From Faecalimonas umbilicata (GTDB lineage Bacteria; Bacillota; Clostridia; Lachnospirales; Lachnospiraceae): a DNA stretch of 64,000 nt. Position numbers and translations under genes: made by a program. The stretch's first letter is position 1; each line of letters starts with the position of its first letter. Shown in pieces: positions 52,332 through 60,553 of this stretch. The DNA lies in NCBI RefSeq assembly GCF_004346095.1, contig NZ_SLZV01000005.1, forward strand, positions 62,001-126,000, read 5' to 3'. The notes below the pieces were generated by a model that saw only the letters and a list, made by a program, of their open reading frames with translations, did not search any database and had not been told where the DNA came from.

Positions 52332-54101
52332 ATGAAAAACAAATATCTTACTTCATTTACTGCACTGCTCTTATCGTCCTCTTTACTCTTCTCCGGCTGC
52401 TCTTCTATTCGAGCATCTTCCGACACTAACACCGCTTTCCGTCAATTTACTCTTGAACTATTCCGGCAGGATGTGGCTGCAAATACTATTGGACTACATT
52501 ACACATTGAAAGATCCATCTGCCTACGATATCGTCCAGGCTCCGGTTACATACGGATCTTTTTCCACAAATACGACCGGAATGATGGCATCTCTAGAAAA
52601 CAGTCTTTCTGCTTTGTCCCATTATCACTATGAAGATCTCACAGACGAAAATAAACTCACCTACGATATTCTCGAATCTTATTTGCAGACTGCCCAAAAA
52701 GGCGCTCCCTATCTCTTATACGAGGAACCATTAGGAGAGATTACCGGAATTCAGGCACAGCTCCCGGTGCTATTAGCGGAATATCCATTTCATGATATAA
52801 AAGATGTCGATACATATCTCTCACTCTTATCCTGTACCCCGGATTACTTCAACTCTCTGATCTCCTTCGAAAAGGAGAAGGCAGATAGTGGTCTATTCAT
52901 CCCGGACAGCACCGTAGATGCTGTGGTCGACCAATGTAGTTCCTTTGTCGACATGAAAGATTCCAATTATCTGCTCACAACTTTTGATGAACGGCTTTCC
53001 AAGATACCTGGACTTTCTTCTACTGTAAAAAGGAATTATCAAAAGAAAAATCAAGAAATGATTGCAAATGCTGTCGTTCCAGCTTATGAGTCACTGATCG
53101 ATGCCCTTCTAGAACTGCGCGGCAGTGGAAAAAATAAAAAGGGAGTCTGTTATTTTCCGAATGGAAAAGAATACTATAGCTATGTCGTAGAAAGAGATAC
53201 CGGCTCACCTCGCTCGGTATCGGAAATAAAAAAATTAATCCATGACCAGATTTCCTCTGATCTTTTGTCTATTCAGACATTGTTGTCCAAAGATCCTGAA
53301 CTTGCCTCGCGTCCTGTCTCTGCCGAAGCACCTCCAGACAAGTCAGATATTTTTCTGCAAAACCAGATTGACCGGAATCAGCCGGAACAGATTTTAACAT
53401 TGCTGGAACAAAAATCTTCTGCTGCCTTTCCTGCTCCTCCAGACGTAACTGCTCAAGTGAAATATGTTCCCAATGCTATGGAACCTTATTTGAGCCCTGC
53501 ATTTTATATGATTCCCGCCATTGACGACCAGTCAGAAAATGTAATCTACATCAACCAATCCCGCAATGTCGATACCCTAAAACTATTTACGACACTTGCA
53601 CACGAAGGCTATCCCGGACACTTGTATCAAACAACTTATTTTGCTGAAAAAAATACAGAACCTCTCCGCAGCATTTTTAATTTTAGCGGTTATGTGGAAG
53701 GATGGGCAACTTATGCCGAGATGTGCTCCTACTATCTGAGTCCGCTGCCAAAAGACCAGGCTGCGCTGTTTCAAAAAAATGGTTCTCTGACACTTGGACT
53801 CTATGCTGCCGCAGATATTGGAATCCATTACGATGGATGGTCGGTACCCGATACTGTACGCTTTTTCTCTGATTATGGAATCAAAGATACCGATGCTATC
53901 CAGGAAATATATAATTTGATCCTATCTGATCCGGGAAATTACTTGAAATATTATGTTGGCTATCTTGAATTTATGGAATTGAAAAAGAAAGCGATGAAAA
54001 TAGACGGAGATGAATTCTCCCAGAAAAACTTTCACCGTGCAGTTCTCGATGTCGGACCTGCCCCATTTGATATTGTTTCTAAATATGCGGTTGATAGATA
54101 A
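52332..54101 (+). CDS. DUF885-family metallopeptidase-like lipoprotein
   Basis: A 589-residue lipoprotein: signal peptide with lipobox LLFSGCSS, then the DUF885 fold. The zinc motif LAHEGYPGHLYQ and the downstream Glu in YVEGWATYAE are intact, so peptidase activity at the cell surface is plausible. The family end (ELKKKAMKIDG ... FHRAVLDVGPAPFDIV) is present. TTGGAG precedes the ATG. It is divergent from the pseudo-trypsin operon, with only 77 bases between the start codons. Confidence 0.88.
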   Translation: MKNKYLTSFTALLLSSSLLFSGCSSIRASSDTNTAFRQFTLELFRQDVAANTIGLHYTLKDPSAYDIVQAPVTYGSFSTNTTGMMASLENSLSALSHYHYEDLTDENKLTYDILESYLQTAQKGAPYLLYEEPLGEITGIQAQLPVLLAEYPFHDIKDVDTYLSLLSCTPDYFNSLISFEKEKADSGLFIPDSTVDAVVDQCSSFVDMKDSNYLLTTFDERLSKIPGLSSTVKRNYQKKNQEMIANAVVPAYESLIDALLELRGSGKNKKGVCYFPNGKEYYSYVVERDTGSPRSVSEIKKLIHDQISSDLLSIQTLLSKDPELASRPVSAEAPPDKSDIFLQNQIDRNQPEQILTLLEQKSSAAFPAPPDVTAQVKYVPNAMEPYLSPAFYMIPAIDDQSENVIYINQSRNVDTLKLFTTLAHEGYPGHLYQTTYFAEKNTEPLRSIFNFSGYVEGWATYAEMCSYYLSPLPKDQAALFQKNGSLTLGLYAAADIGIHYDGWSVPDTVRFFSDYGIKDTDAIQEIYNLILSDPGNYLKYYVGYLEFMELKKKAMKIDGDEFSQKNFHRAVLDVGPAPFDIVSKYAVDR

Positions 54102-54169
54102 GCTGCCCTGTCACACATCCGACTCCTCTGTGGCATACAATACAATAAGATATTTCCAAGGAGGTTTTT

Positions 54170-55036
54170 ATGTCTTTCTTACCAGTATTTTTATTGCTGC
54201 TCTTTCTTCTCTTCCTTTTGAATTATCACAAAAGGAAAAAGCTGATTCTTCAGATCCAAAGAATGCCCTCTGAAAAGAAATCGGCTCTTTTGCAGAACTT
54301 GCTCCTTCCATATGATTTGTCCTATCTGCCTCTACATGATCTCTTTACCTATCGAGAGGACGCGTGGCTCCCAAAAACCTGCCGCCGTCCTGCTGATACT
54401 GCCATCCGCGATGTTTCTCTTCAGGATGCTCTTCTGATCTACTTTGACTATAACGAAAAAACATGTCTGATCAAGTTGAAAAAAGGTCAATATGGAATCT
54501 ATTTTGGCGGAGAGATCGGACTATATTGTGCTGACCACATTGTCTCTCCCCAAAACAGAACTACAACCCGATTTTTTAGTATAGCAGAATCTGAATTTCT
54601 TCCTCTTTCCTTAGAGCTTCTGGAAGAAGACCTGTCCACTTTTCAGCTCAGCAAACGACACTGGCGACTAAGCGGATTCCAAATTGGACGATGTCCTGTT
54701 TCCGCAGACTCTCAATTAAAAGTATCTGTTACCTTTCCGGATACATTCATGCTGCAAAGATTCATTCACGGCTTACTGGAAGCAGGTTATTCCGAATGCG
54801 AGCTTACGATTCGCAAACTTACGATTTCTTTCCTCTTTCCTTCCGTCAACGAATCCCCCAATTATCATACACGATCCTCGCAGTTTAAAGAGAATGCAGT
54901 CAAATGGCAAAACGCTTTCCACTGTCATCTGTATTCTTTCCTTACGCACCCTTTTGACAATACCACAGATAAACTAATCTATCTGCACACTTCTCATCCT
55001 TCTATGTTCCGGTATCTATGCCGCATCAGAAGCTGA
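54170..55036 (+). CDS. DUF4474-domain protein
   Basis: A 288-residue protein with an N-terminal membrane helix (FLPVFLLLLFLLFLL) and a cytosolic or outside domain that matches the DUF4474 pattern: LLLPYDLSYLPLHDLF, YREDAWLPKTC, LIKLKKGQYGIYFGGEIGLY and RHWRLSGFQIG. A second part (VTFPDTFMLQRFIHGLLEAGYSE) follows as in longer members. Function unknown. It lies 68 bases after the DUF885 gene, with AAGGAGG before the ATG, and is likely cotranscribed. Confidence 0.75.
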   Translation: MSFLPVFLLLLFLLFLLNYHKRKKLILQIQRMPSEKKSALLQNLLLPYDLSYLPLHDLFTYREDAWLPKTCRRPADTAIRDVSLQDALLIYFDYNEKTCLIKLKKGQYGIYFGGEIGLYCADHIVSPQNRTTTRFFSIAESEFLPLSLELLEEDLSTFQLSKRHWRLSGFQIGRCPVSADSQLKVSVTFPDTFMLQRFIHGLLEAGYSECELTIRKLTISFLFPSVNESPNYHTRSSQFKENAVKWQNAFHCHLYSFLTHPFDNTTDKLIYLHTSHPSMFRYLCRIRS

Positions 55037-55044
55037 CAGTTCCA

Positions 55045-55112
55045 CATAACGAAAACACTGAATTTTACGATATATCCCATAACAAAATGCACTGAATTCT
55101 ACGAGAATTTCC
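55045..55112. repeat. Imperfect 33/34-base tandem duplication
   Basis: Two adjacent units start CATAAC (55045 and 55078) and share ACTGAATT (55057 and 55091) followed by a C/T-TACGA block. They differ by a few bases and one inserted base. It lies between two converging genes. Confidence 0.7.
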
Positions 55113-55114
55113 TT

Positions 55115-55150
55115 ACGGAACCGGAGAGCTTTCCTACCCTCCGGTTCCGT
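55115..55150. terminator. Stable hairpin between converging genes, probable terminator
   Basis: ACGGAACCGGA (55115-55125) pairs perfectly with TCCGGTTCCGT (55140-55150). U-runs are weak on both sides, so termination efficiency is uncertain. Confidence 0.5.
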
Positions 55151-55164
55151 CTGTCAGAAAATCA

Positions 55165-55698
55165 TTACCCAGCATACATCCCCGATGCAAGCAGTACACT
55201 TACTGCAATTCCTGCAAATGTCGCCAAAAGCGCTCCCGCCAGTGTGTATCTTGTCTTTTTGATATTCGCTGTCATAAAATACACAGACATCGTATAAAAG
55301 ATTGTCTCCGTGCAGCTCATCATGATAGATGCCACAAGCCCAATGTACGAATCTGTTCCATATTCCTTAAAGATGTCCAGTACCAGCCCTGTAGCTGCTG
55401 AGGAAGAAAACATCCTGACGATCGTAAGCGGTACGAGCTGTACCGGAAATCCGATATGTACCACAAACCTACTGACCACTTCCGCAAAAAAATCTAAAAA
55501 TCCAGAAGCTCTCAATACTCCTACCGCAACCATCAGCCCGATCAATGTAGGCATAATCTTAATAACAGTAAAAAATCCCTTTCTCGCACCCTTTATAAAA
55601 TGCTCATAGACTTTTGTCTTCATCAAAATTCCAAAACCGACGATATAGAAAATCACAAAAGGTACGATAAAATCACTCAGATATAGTAAGAACTTCAT
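55165..55698 (-). CDS. spmB: Spore maturation protein SpmB
   Basis: A 177-residue membrane protein of the nucleoside-recognition (Gate) family, which with SpmA is needed for proper spore core dehydration and heat resistance. Motifs are PTLIGLMVAVGVLRASGFLD, RMFSSSAATGLVLDIFKEYG and SCTETIFYTMSVYF. GGAGGAG precedes the ATG and is abutted by a perfect 12-base inverted repeat. SpmA is normally directly upstream; here a small regulator gene separates them. Confidence 0.92.
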   Translation of the reverse strand: MKFLLYLSDFIVPFVIFYIVGFGILMKTKVYEHFIKGARKGFFTVIKIMPTLIGLMVAVGVLRASGFLDFFAEVVSRFVVHIGFPVQLVPLTIVRMFSSSAATGLVLDIFKEYGTDSYIGLVASIMMSCTETIFYTMSVYFMTANIKKTRYTLAGALLATFAGIAVSVLLASGMYAG

Positions 55699-55706
55699 CT
55701 ACTCCT

Positions 55707-55746
55707 CCGTTTTCATAAATAGGCTCTTATCATCTTATGAAAACGG
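55707..55746 (-). repeat. Perfect inverted repeat abutting the spmB ribosome site
   Basis: CCGTTTTCATAA (55707-55718) and its exact complement (55735-55746) form a 12-base-pair stem with a 16-base loop, between the regulator stop codon and spmB. On the minus-strand mRNA the 3' arm runs into the AGGAG site, so it could modulate spmB translation or protect a cut mRNA end. It has no U-tract, so a terminator is unlikely. Confidence 0.65.
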
Positions 55747-55750
55747 AAAA

Positions 55751-55927
55751 CTATTTATACTGATCTTCCTCCAAAATCCGCTCGATTGCCTCCCGGATCA
55801 CCTCTGACTTTGCCACTTTCAGGCGCTCACAGTAAGCATTCAGGCGCTTTAACGTCTGTTCATCTAGGCGCAGAGAACAGATCTTCTCCTTATTGTCACT
55901 CCCCTTTGGTCTTCCTGGTTTTCCCAT
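55751..55927 (-). CDS. Ribbon-helix-helix (CopG/Arc-type) regulator
   Basis: A 58-residue protein: MGKPGRPKGSDNKEK, a strand with CSLRLDEQTLKRLNAY, then helices ERLKVAKSEVIREAIERILEE. This is the MetJ/Arc fold in which the strand contacts DNA as a dimer. GGAG precedes the ATG. The upstream region has two copies of a TTGTATTACAA-type operator overlapping its promoter, so self-repression is likely. There is no partner toxin gene; it stands between spmA and spmB and may control the latter. Confidence 0.85.
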   Translation of the reverse strand: MGKPGRPKGSDNKEKICSLRLDEQTLKRLNAYCERLKVAKSEVIREAIERILEEDQYK

Positions 55928-55943
55928 AATCTCATCTCCTTTT

Positions 55944-55977
55944 TTGTATTACAATAATCATAATATATGTATTACAA
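55944..55977 (-). promoter_or_regulatory. Operator pair and promoter of the ribbon-helix-helix gene
   Basis: TTGTATTACAA (55944-55954, an odd palindrome) and ATGTATTACAA (55967-55977) are 23 bases apart. On the minus strand they overlap a -35 TTGTAA and a -10 TGTAAT with an 18-base spacer. This is a typical layout for self-repression by a small dimeric regulator. Confidence 0.6.
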
Positions 55978-56042
55978 AAAATCAAGTCTAAAATATGTTT
56001 TGGTATTTCAAAAAACACACCAGGATGACAAAATCTCTTTTC

Positions 56043-56645
56043 CTACACGCGCTTCCTTTTCCTCATCGCCATTGCAAATGCTACTCCGACTACCGTACTG
56101 ACCAGCGTCGCCACAATCCCCGCCCCGACAATCCCTGCCGGATTTACACTTCCATACTGACTCCGATAGGCAATGATATTGATTGGAATGAGCTGCAAAG
56201 AAGAAATATTTAAAATCAAAAACGTACACATATCTCTGCTCGCAATGCTTTTGTCCTTGTTTGGATTGACTTCCTGAAGACTCTTCATCGCCATCAGTCC
56301 TGCCGGCGTTGCTGCCCATCCAAGCCCCAGGATGTTTGCAATGATATTTGTTGTAATATGTCTATTTGCTTCGTGTCCTTCTGGCACGTCTGGAAACAGA
56401 AAATGTACCACAGGCTGTAGTTTTCGCGATGCTGCAGCGATCAGCCCTGACCGCTGTGCAATTTCCATAAGCCCTACCCAAAAAGACATTACTCCAAGCA
56501 TTGTAATACAAAGTGTCACTGCTTCCTTGGAAGAGTCCAGCGCCGCGTTCGTGACATCTGCCATCCTCCCTGTCAACGCTCCATAGATAATTCCTACAAG
56601 TATCATTCCTGCCCAAAGATCATTTAACAACTTTTTCTCCCCCAT
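56043..56645 (-). CDS. spmA: Spore maturation protein SpmA
   Basis: A 200-residue membrane protein with the Gate-family blocks ALDSSKEAVTLCITMLGVMSF, GLMEIAQRSGLIAAASRKL, FPDVPEGHEANRHITTNI, GLGWAATPAGLMAMKSLQ and FLILNISSLQLIPINIIAYR, matching SpmA. The ATG at 56645 has no ribosome site; a TTG five codons in (56630) has GGGGGAG six bases upstream and may be the true start. Works with SpmB in spore core dehydration. Confidence 0.9.
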   Translation of the reverse strand: MGEKKLLNDLWAGMILVGIIYGALTGRMADVTNAALDSSKEAVTLCITMLGVMSFWVGLMEIAQRSGLIAAASRKLQPVVHFLFPDVPEGHEANRHITTNIIANILGLGWAATPAGLMAMKSLQEVNPNKDKSIASRDMCTFLILNISSLQLIPINIIAYRSQYGSVNPAGIVGAGIVATLVSTVVGVAFAMAMRKRKRV

Positions 56646-56692
56646 ATTTATTTTATAAATATACTCTATGTCCGGGGGAACTCTTATATTCT

Positions 56693-58207
56693 CTAAAGCG
56701 GCATCTCCACCCGCTCGATCCGGTTCCGGATATTTCTGTCAATCTCATCAAACACAAGCTGCTTGTTGTATTGATAATATCTATCGCACTGGTATTCCTG
56801 AAGGAACTTTACACTGTAAGCATTCATATTTAGTTCCGTGATAAAGATTGTCATTTCCTGACTGGCTCCAAAGGCAATCTCCATAAAGTCAAATGCATAC
56901 TCCAGTTTCTGTCCCGCTGATTCCTCCAGCTTTTCATAAGCACCGCGCTCTTCTGCAAAAAGTCCACGGATTTTCTCAAATGCATTCTCTCCATCAGAAA
57001 TCTGCCCCTCCTCCAATACCTTCAGATACAGTTCCAATTTCTCGATCCCTTTTCGATAAACAATCTTTTCCGTTTTTGTGAGTAGTTTTGCCCGTTCTTT
57101 TTCCTTCTGTTCCTCACAAGTTTCTTCTAAAATTTCCCGGAATGCCTCCACTGCTTCCTTTTTCTGACCAAGCACATCTTTGTATTGTTTTAACTTCTCA
57201 AACAGCATAGAAACATAAGCTTCCTGCCCAAATACTTTGCGGAAAACTTCTGTGACACGCGCAAGGAGCAGGCTGATCACACTTAGCTTTTCATCAAAAG
57301 ATGCATGGGAAATCTTTTTCAACAAGATTTCCGGAATCTTTCCTTCCATCACCTGTTCAACCTGATAATCTGCCTCATAGCGGTAATACAGCTCCAGATA
57401 ATTTGCAAAATCCTTTGCGATCTCCGGAAACTGAATATAGGAACCGACCACATCTCTGTCTACTTTTTTCCCCAGTTTTTCATACACTTGGATCAGCCTT
57501 GACAGATCTTCCCATCCTCTTGGTGTTGCGAAGAAGGAGCCATCTACTGTATGTTCCATCTTGTAAAAATAATTTTGTCTGTTTGTCAGATAAGAAATCA
57601 CTGCCGGGTGAATCCCCTGATGGTAAGCATACTCTTTCCAAACCGAAAAATCTGCTTCCACCTCGATTTTCTTCACGCGGTCCATCGTCACCACATCAAA
57701 TTCTCTGACGGACTTGTTATACTCCGGCGGATTCCCCGCTGCCACAATCACCCAGCCTTTTGGCACTTCATGATTTCCAAACGTCTTATACTGCAGAAAC
57801 TGAAGCATTGCCGGAGCAAGTGTCTCCGACACACAGTTGATCTCATCGATAAATAAAATTCCTTCTGACAGCCCTGTTTCTTCTATCTTTTTATACACCG
57901 ATGCAATGATCTCACTCATTGTATATTCTGTAACCGAATACGCTTTTCCCCCATACTCATTTTTTGAGATCAGCGGTAATCCAATCGCACTCTGTCTTGT
58001 ATGGTGCGTGATTGTATACGCCACAAGCCCGATCCCACATTCTCTCGCAACCTGTTCCATAATCTGTGTTTTTCCGATTCCCGGTGCTCCTAAAAGAAAT
58101 ATCGGTCGCTGTCTCATCACCGGGATCTCATATTCTCCATATGCATCTTTCAGCAAATATGCTTCGATTGAATCTTTGATTTCTTCCTTTGCTCTCTTAA
58201 TATCCAT
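56693..58207 (-). CDS. MoxR-type AAA+ ATPase
   Basis: A 504-residue AAA+ protein. Walker A is GAPGIGKTQ, Walker B LFIDEINCV, sensor-1 VAAGNPPEYN and the arginine-finger/lid region SFFATPRGWEDLSRLI. A longer helical C-terminal half follows. MoxR ATPases act with VWA-domain partners as chaperones that remodel or load cofactors into targets. The start (MDIKRAKEEI) overlaps the VWA gene end by 11 bases. Target unknown. Confidence 0.88.
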   Translation of the reverse strand: MDIKRAKEEIKDSIEAYLLKDAYGEYEIPVMRQRPIFLLGAPGIGKTQIMEQVARECGIGLVAYTITHHTRQSAIGLPLISKNEYGGKAYSVTEYTMSEIIASVYKKIEETGLSEGILFIDEINCVSETLAPAMLQFLQYKTFGNHEVPKGWVIVAAGNPPEYNKSVREFDVVTMDRVKKIEVEADFSVWKEYAYHQGIHPAVISYLTNRQNYFYKMEHTVDGSFFATPRGWEDLSRLIQVYEKLGKKVDRDVVGSYIQFPEIAKDFANYLELYYRYEADYQVEQVMEGKIPEILLKKISHASFDEKLSVISLLLARVTEVFRKVFGQEAYVSMLFEKLKQYKDVLGQKKEAVEAFREILEETCEEQKEKERAKLLTKTEKIVYRKGIEKLELYLKVLEEGQISDGENAFEKIRGLFAEERGAYEKLEESAGQKLEYAFDFMEIAFGASQEMTIFITELNMNAYSVKFLQEYQCDRYYQYNKQLVFDEIDRNIRNRIERVEMPL

Positions 58208-59561
58208 ATTCCATCTCACCTTCTGTTCTTCTTAATTGTTCTGGCTCCAGTATCAGTTTCATCGCCCACGCCGGCACGTCCACATCACTGTAATCCTCTT
58301 TTAAAAATATGAACGCAGTTTCATACAACGGCTTTTTCGCCGGGAATGTTCCATATCCATCTGTAAAATAAATCAGACCACGGAGTCTTCGAAACGCTTT
58401 CTTTGCAATCAACTCATTGACATAACCGAACACAGGGCGAAAATCAGTGCCGCCAAATCCATGTATCTCAAACTGCTCCATATAGCGTTCCATCTCTTCC
58501 TGATTATGGATCACTACATCTGACTGTACTTTATCATCACACTGGATGATATGCACACAGATTTTTCTGAAAAAGCTCTCCGACTCACTTAACACACTGT
58601 ATGTCTGCTCTAAAAATTTTCGGATCAGCTCTTCTTTGCACGACATCGATGTATCAACGGCAATGACAAAGTCCTCAACTTTATGCACTTCCTTCGTCTC
58701 CTGCGGTTCGATCAATGGTACATTTTCGAACATCTCCATTCCATAGTGATAAAATATATAATCAAAGGTATCTGGATCTACCTGTATTTCCTCTTTTAGT
58801 ACTGAAAATTTTCTCAAAAATTTTTTATAATCATATCGTGTCCGATTTTCTACGCGCACCTGCTCTGCAAGTGCCTCTGCATCTTCTGATGCTTCTTTTG
58901 CAAACGTCTCCATTTTCGTCTGAAGCTTCTCGTTTTCCTCTTTCCACTCTTTCTGCCGTTCCATCATTTTCTGCGGCGGAATTTCCTGATTCCAAAGCTG
59001 ATGATCATCCACAAAAAACTCTCCTCGCAGTTTTTCAAAATCAGCTTCTCCAATCCATGTATCTTCTTCTCTTCCCGCCTCTTTTTCTTCCAACACTTGA
59101 TAAATTCCTGCGACTGTCAGCACCTTCATCTTTTCCCGTAGACTCTGATACACTTTTTTCCGATATGGCGAAACATATCTTCTGACTGCGCGTACAGAAA
59201 GTCCGTCAATGATCGACTCCACCGCAATATCTGCCGCAAGATCCCACAAAGCGGTATCTACAGTTTTCGGAATCGTCAAATGTCCAAACAGACAATGAAA
59301 TACTATATGAAGATAGGCTCGATTAATATAGATCCGATCCTTTTTATACAGGTAGATCAATGCATCCGGATAAAAATAAATGCCAAATCCATCTGTCCCC
59401 ATCCCTGTTATATTCGTCTCCGGCAAAAAGAAAAATCGACTCAAAGACACATCAAGAAATCGCATCGACAAATACAGTTCATTTCTCGCCTGCTTCCAGA
59501 TATCCATGCAGATCTCAATCTTTTCCAGTTCTCTTTGCTGCTGTTTCTGTATAATATTCAT
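58197..59561 (-). CDS. VWA-domain protein with degenerate metallopeptidase-like N-terminus
   Basis: A 454-residue protein of the DUF2201/VWA-like group. The N-terminal domain has LHIVFHCLFGHL where the zinc motif HExxH would be, with Ile in place of Glu, so it is probably not catalytic. A charged helical middle is followed by a C-terminal VWA domain with MIDAS residues DTSMS (in FVIAVDTSMSC), GGTDFRP and YFTDGYG. GAGGAGG precedes the ATG at 59561. It is the expected partner of the MoxR ATPase whose gene overlaps its end. Confidence 0.85.
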   Translation of the reverse strand: MNIIQKQQQRELEKIEICMDIWKQARNELYLSMRFLDVSLSRFFFLPETNITGMGTDGFGIYFYPDALIYLYKKDRIYINRAYLHIVFHCLFGHLTIPKTVDTALWDLAADIAVESIIDGLSVRAVRRYVSPYRKKVYQSLREKMKVLTVAGIYQVLEEKEAGREEDTWIGEADFEKLRGEFFVDDHQLWNQEIPPQKMMERQKEWKEENEKLQTKMETFAKEASEDAEALAEQVRVENRTRYDYKKFLRKFSVLKEEIQVDPDTFDYIFYHYGMEMFENVPLIEPQETKEVHKVEDFVIAVDTSMSCKEELIRKFLEQTYSVLSESESFFRKICVHIIQCDDKVQSDVVIHNQEEMERYMEQFEIHGFGGTDFRPVFGYVNELIAKKAFRRLRGLIYFTDGYGTFPAKKPLYETAFIFLKEDYSDVDVPAWAMKLILEPEQLRRTEGEMEYGY

Positions 59562-59608
59562 CGCTTCCTCCTCTCTTTTTATCATTGCTTTTCTTATCTT
59601 TCTTCCTT

Positions 59609-60553
59609 CTATAATTCAAACTTCTTCTTTTTCTCTGTTACAGCAAATCTCTGATGATACTGCTCCATCAGATAGCTCATCATCGATGCCTCCCCGGTTA
59701 TCCCCACCATGTCTATTAATACACGAAGGTTATCCACATTGTCAATACAATGTTCCACATAATATGTGAGAAGTTCCATATCTTTTTTCTTCAAAAGATA
59801 CTCTGACACATTTTCCACATGAGATTTTAAGTACCCCTCATACTGTTCCTTTGCATCCTCCGCAAGCCGGTACGGATACAAAAGTCGTGCAAATGCAAGT
59901 GCCACCACAACTTCTTCCTGCTCATTTTCCACCGCCCACGCAAACCGCTTATCATACTGGTCAAATTGCAATTCATTCTTCACGATACAATTTCGATACC
60001 ACATCCCACTTCCGTGCGTCTTTGTGACGAGGATCCTCGCCGGAGTATTTTCCACTGCCTCCTCAAAATATTCCGGAAAGATCAGCTTTGCATCTCCATC
60101 CGGGCAGTGATACATAACTTCTTGTTCCTCTCCGATCTCAATGAGCAGTTCCCGGAAGCATGACCTTTTTTCGGGAACCACCGTCACATCCATTTTTTCA
60201 ATCTGATGACATCCGGTAAATGCCCCTGCCCCAATATCTCGAATATCTGTAGAAAACTTCAATCGTTTTAAATTTCTACAATTATAAAACGCATACCGAC
60301 CGATTTTCTCGATCGTATCCGGCAAAACAATTTCCTCCAACCGTTCTCCACACAACGCATCCTGCCCGGTTTCCTCCTCCGGCGGATGGTCCATATGTGC
60401 CGAAAATGCATACGGTGCAATCTCCGTCACCCTGTATCCATCAATTTCCCGCGGAATCACCGCACTCTCTCCATACGAAAAACAGCGCAAAATAATTGCG
60501 CTGTCTCCGTTGACTTTTATTTCAAATTCCTTATTCTTCTGTCTCTGTTCCAT
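59609..60553 (-). CDS. BspA-type leucine-rich-repeat protein
   Basis: A 314-residue cytosolic protein (no signal peptide). The N-terminal half has BspA/LRR_5 repeats (AVIPREIDGYRVTEIAPYAF, LEEIVLPDTIEKIGRYAFYNC, LKRLKFSTDIRDIGAGAFTGC). The C-terminal half is helical (ALAFARLLYPYRLAEDAKEQYEGYL, MMSYLMEQYHQ). It may present or scaffold the substrate of the MoxR-VWA pair. Its start overlaps the end of the permease gene by 23 bases; AAAGGA precedes the ATG. Confidence 0.8.
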   Translation of the reverse strand: MEQRQKNKEFEIKVNGDSAIILRCFSYGESAVIPREIDGYRVTEIAPYAFSAHMDHPPEEETGQDALCGERLEEIVLPDTIEKIGRYAFYNCRNLKRLKFSTDIRDIGAGAFTGCHQIEKMDVTVVPEKRSCFRELLIEIGEEQEVMYHCPDGDAKLIFPEYFEEAVENTPARILVTKTHGSGMWYRNCIVKNELQFDQYDKRFAWAVENEQEEVVVALAFARLLYPYRLAEDAKEQYEGYLKSHVENVSEYLLKKKDMELLTYYVEHCIDNVDNLRVLIDMVGITGEASMMSYLMEQYHQRFAVTEKKKKFEL

